Assembly (NCBI GenBank): GCA_002751075.1
Contig: NAOQ01000343.1
Location: 48,514-80,002 of the forward strand
Reading direction: 5' to 3'
DNA from: Ichthyophonus hoferi
Lineage: Eukaryota; Opisthokonta; Ichthyosporea; Ichthyophonida; Ichthyophonidae
Length of the DNA stretch: 31,489 bases
Shown here in pieces: positions 28,537 to 31,489 of the stretch. The notes under the pieces were generated by a model. That model was not told the origin of the DNA. It saw only the letters and a list, made by a program, of their open reading frames with translations, and made no database searches. Positions within the stretch are counted from its first letter, which is position 1. Each line of letters begins with the position of its first letter. The position numbers and the translations under genes were made by a program.

Positions 28537-31066
28537 ATGGCCGACAGAAACTTGAGGGTAGGATAATAGTGATGCATAACACATGCTTTCATGTTACAGA
28601 GTATTATGTGCCTTATTGTTTATGTTATTATTTATATTACTACTTCTATTTACTAATAATATTATCATGTATTTTCTTGTGTGCGTTAATGACTATGTTA
28701 TGAATAAATAGTTCTTTAAAAGAGAAGATTGTATATGTATATGCTATGTTTAGTAGAGAATTAATTAATATGCATACCAAGTATATTGGGTATATATACT
28801 TACTTACTTACTTACATATATGCATACATACATACATACATACATACATACATACATACACACACACACGTATATGCAAATGGAGTAATCTACAAAGAGA
28901 AATAATTTATATCTCTTTTCTGAAAATTGCTTTCCACTGTAGTGAATGCTTTTATGTGTGGTTTTGATTATTATATTTATATAGGATATGATATTCTTCC
29001 AATTGGTCCCTGTCTTTATGTTACCAACTAGTAGAAACTCGTTATTTTATTTATATATGTTATTATATATATAGTATTATAGTTATTATATATTTATATA
29101 TATATAGTATTATAGTTATTATATATGTAGTATTATAGTTATTATATGTATGTATATATAGTATTATAGTTATTATTATATATATGCAGTATTATAGGTA
29201 TTATATGTATGTATATATATAGTATTATAGTTATTACATCTATAGGTAACATTATAAATATCACATTTATCTCTGTCATGATATTATTCCAATGGGACCC
29301 TGCCTTTATATGCCCATCAACCAGCAGGCAGTACCCCAAGAGTCTATTCTACCAATCAACGTCCACCGTGGGCTTAATGATAAACTTTATGATAAAAGAA
29401 AAGTTGCTGCTCTGGAAATACAAAGGTCAGTATGTTGGTTGATTGGCTTATTACATAACACATGTGCTCAGTGTCTTCACTAATAATTTTATGATATTTT
29501 ATTAACCAATCGTTGTGTTGTGTTGTATTTATTTATTTCTCTTTTCATAATTAAAAGATATATCTCTAATAATATCTCTTTACTTTTATGTCATCTTCTT
29601 AATGAATTAACTAATTAAATAACTCGTTAGTTAAATTTCTGGATTGTTGTACTTTTCTCATTATTTATAGTTATAACCCATCACTGTGTTGTGTTATATT
29701 TATTTGTTTATCTTTTCATATTCAGTATATATATATCTAACGACATCTCTTGACTTTATGCCCTATTATTAATTAGCCAACTAATTAATTAAGTAATTGA
29801 TATGATTTTTTTCCTTTTGTGTTCATGTTTTATGTGGCTCTAATTATTATTAGTGTGGTATGTGATAATATGTATATGTTGTGATGGTAATAGTAGTGCA
29901 ACGGGCTCCCAGATTGGCCAATGAATGGTTGCTTAGTCACCAACATGATAAAATCGAGGCGTTGATTCGTCTATTGAGAGATGTAAGTGATCTCACATGC
30001 TCAGATCTAAACATATATCTATACCACATGGTTGCACACATATACATTCATATATCATTTCTTATTTATATTAATAGTCGTAGGAATAATGATAATGCTG
30101 TTTGTATATTTAACGTATTTGTTCTTTTTTTCGCATGCACGAGACCGTGTATGAGAGTATATATTATAGTATGTATATCTGATATGATTTATGTATAATA
30201 GTTTAAAGCTATCTATCTATCTATCTATCTATGATAGTATGTGTGATAGTATGTATGGGTTAAAGGTCCAAATATATTATCCTTTCTATTATCTACCTCA
30301 TAATTGGCTAATATGTGTATTTATACTAATACAAGCAAATGATAGGATTATTTCATAATTAGGAAATAATAGTGTATATTCATTGGTGAATATGCTTTAG
30401 TATATTTAATACACACAGCTATATATAAATATACATATCTATCTATCTATATATCTATGTATATGTGTGTATATGTTTTAAAAGTATGATATGATAGTCT
30501 ATTTTGCTATTATATTATAGTTGCATTCCATTAAATTTATAAATTTTCATACTAACGAATGGGTAGGAATTCTGTCTCAGTCCAACCTCCAATGGTCGTA
30601 AGGGAGGGTTAATAGGTCTGGCAGGCATGGCTGTTGCCCTGGAGCAGGTATGATTATCTACTATATAATGTTTATTATATATTATATACTTGATACTTTA
30701 TACTATCTACTGTATACTATTTACTGTATACTATATACTATATACTGGATACTATATACTATATACTATATACTATATACTGTATACTATATACTATATA
30801 CTATATACTGTATACTATATACTATATACTATGTATACTATATACTGTACTATGCACTGTACACTATACACTATACACTATATACTATATACCATGTATA
30901 CTATATACTGTACAATGCACTGTACACTATACACTATATACTATACACTATACACTATACACTACACACACACTAATATAGACCCCCTCTACATACAGGA
31001 ATCTACCCAACATCTGCGCAACCTTATACCTCCAGTACTTGGCTGCTTTGCGGATTCTGATAGTAG
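28537..31066 (+). CDS. VAC14: VAC14-like scaffold of the PIKfyve/Fab1 complex, 5' part, runs off window
   Basis: VAC14 is the HEAT-repeat scaffold that assembles the PI3P 5-kinase (Fab1/PIKfyve) and Fig4 on vacuolar/endolysosomal membranes to make PI(3,5)P2. Proposed exons: 28537-28557 (MADRNLR), 29328-29433, 29897-29982, 30567-30647, 30999-31066. The second gives GLNDKLYDKRKVAALEIQ, almost the hallmark N-terminus of the family (LNDKLYEKRK.AALEIE). Exon 4 gives RKGGLIGLAGMAVALEQ, matching the RKGGLIGLAA block. Exon 5 ends PPVLGCFADSDSR, matching the VLTCFNDADSR block. Phases join throughout. The conserved RYYACEA segment expected next is absent up to 31489, so the following intron exceeds 420 bp and the gene continues outside. 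Less certain are the tiny first exon (an alternative start is ATG 29292) and the donor at 29434 (GTTGGT). Intron 3 has a perfect TACTAAC at 30550-30556, just before its acceptor. Confidence 0.88.
28797..28869. repeat. Compound microsatellite (CTTA)n-(CATA)n-(CA)n
   Basis: Tetranucleotide runs in VAC14 intron 1, about 28797-28815 and 28822-28858, are followed by a short CA run. They produce repetitive open frames that are not genes. Confidence 0.9.
29040..29240. repeat. Minisatellite of GTATTATAGTTATTA units in VAC14 intron 1
   Basis: About six variant copies of GTATTATAGTTATTA are separated by TATATATGT-type linkers of different length. The array is flanked by two similar segments (28985-29035 and 29274-29327; see findings). 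Confidence 0.8.
29505..29795. repeat. Diverged tandem duplication in VAC14 intron 2
   Basis: About 29505-29620 and about 29680-29790 share TGTGTTGTGTT.TATTTATT, ATCTCT..TGACTTTATG-like sequence and (C)TAATTAA(T/A)TAA, in the same order. Both are intronic. Confidence 0.6.
30209..30232. repeat. (TATC)n microsatellite
   Basis: This is a tetranucleotide run of about six units in VAC14 intron 3. A shorter similar run occurs near 30435-30450. Confidence 0.9.
30655..30965. repeat. TATACTATATACTG satellite-like array in VAC14 intron 4
   Basis: About 300 bp of ACTATATACT units, with interspersed ACTGTATACT, ACTGTACACT and ATGTATACT variants, fill nearly the whole intron between exons ending at 30647 and starting at 30999. 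The variants are locally arranged in a higher-order duplication: about 30820-30895 resembles about 30893-30955. Long open frames on the plus strand here are by-products of the repeat. Confidence 0.9.
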
Positions 31067-31489
31067 GTATGTTAGAAATACAATCTATTATGTGTGGGTT
31101 ATATGCATATATCTATTTAGGTATATATATCTATGTATGTATGCATGTATGTTTGTATGCTTATATGCATGTATATATGTTCAAGTATATATGTGTGTGT
31201 TTATGATTATATTCCCTCGGTTGTCTGTTTTAAAATGACATGTAACCATTTAGTTATATGTACCATGCGTACTAACTACCGTACTTGCACATTCATACCT
31301 ATAAACATTATATACTCAATCAAATCTAACCCAATCATTATTGTTTTCTTTTTATATTGTGCCTGGCATATATATAACACAATGTCTTAAATTATAAGAT
31401 AGGATAATACAACACACAACACAAGGTTACAAGGTAACCTGTTAGAATGTATGACAGCATAACCCAGTGAAATGCAATACAAGCCTACA
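31067..31489. other. Start of VAC14 intron 5, to the window edge
   Basis: The donor GTATGT is at 31067. No sequence encoding the next conserved VAC14 block is visible up to the edge, and no other gene is seen. Confidence 0.6.

Noticed and set aside
29292-29327. ATG at 29292 as the VAC14 start
   Set aside because: It gives an in-frame extension, but its segment is duplicated in the intron at 28985. An exon at 28537-28557 in good start context joins the acceptor at 29328 in phase. The alternative is not excluded.
30650-31238. Tyr/Ile/Leu-rich plus-strand frames of 108 and 182 codons
   Set aside because: They arise from the TATACT array in VAC14 intron 4; only 30999-31066 inside the longer one is exon, as part of VAC14.
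1-31489. tRNA, rRNA or other structured RNA genes
   Set aside because: A visual scan found no convincing A/B-box pair, rRNA core or known RNA motif; a covariance-model search would be needed to exclude small ones.

Overview
This is an AT-rich (about 70% A+T by eye), intron-rich eukaryotic window from a repeat-laden genome, with one 557-bp assembly gap. I found four real host genes, three of which I could splice in a consistent frame by hand. The gene set suggests an opisthokont. An early-diverging fungus (Mucoromycota or Zoopagomycota grade) fits best: a spherulin-4 (GH135-like) enzyme, a CT-rich fungal-type promoter, CCAAT-rich upstream regions and a perfect TACTAAC branch site. Introns of 135-830 bp and animal-type CBM14 chitin-binding domains are unusual for a fungus, so an ichthyosporean-like holozoan remains possible.

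Layout. 1-880: a decayed Ty1/copia-type fossil on the minus strand. 888-2102: dispersed repeats, including a coding-like repeat. 2240-5420: a long non-coding stretch unusually rich in CCAAT/ATTGG, ending in a CT-rich promoter. 5582-6913 (+): an intronless 443-aa Ser/Pro/Asn/Gln-rich protein with an acidic C-terminus, possibly a transcription regulator. 8306-13412 (-): a nine-exon SRAP/HMCES-type gene (279 aa) for DNA-protein crosslink protection of abasic sites. 13413-19578: a second CCAAT-rich region, then a mosaic of dispersed repeats and a foldback (MITE-like) element. 19579-20135: N gap. 20205-23814 (-): an eight-exon secreted protein (748 aa) with a signal peptide, a spherulin-4 domain and five CBM14 domains. 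23815-28536: repeats and AT-rich spacer, with a perfect GC-rich palindrome about 0.5 kb upstream of the spherulin gene. 28537-31489 (+): the 5' part of VAC14, running off the right edge.

The genes do not form a pathway. SRAP/HMCES is nuclear genome maintenance, VAC14 is vacuolar/endosomal PI(3,5)P2 synthesis, and the spherulin-CBM14 protein is extracellular or wall-bound. That last protein is the most interesting item: a predicted galactosaminoglycan-type glycosidase tethered to chitin by five repeats, the last two recently duplicated. All splice models come from reading frame, splice-site and family-motif consistency only; no search or transcript data were available.
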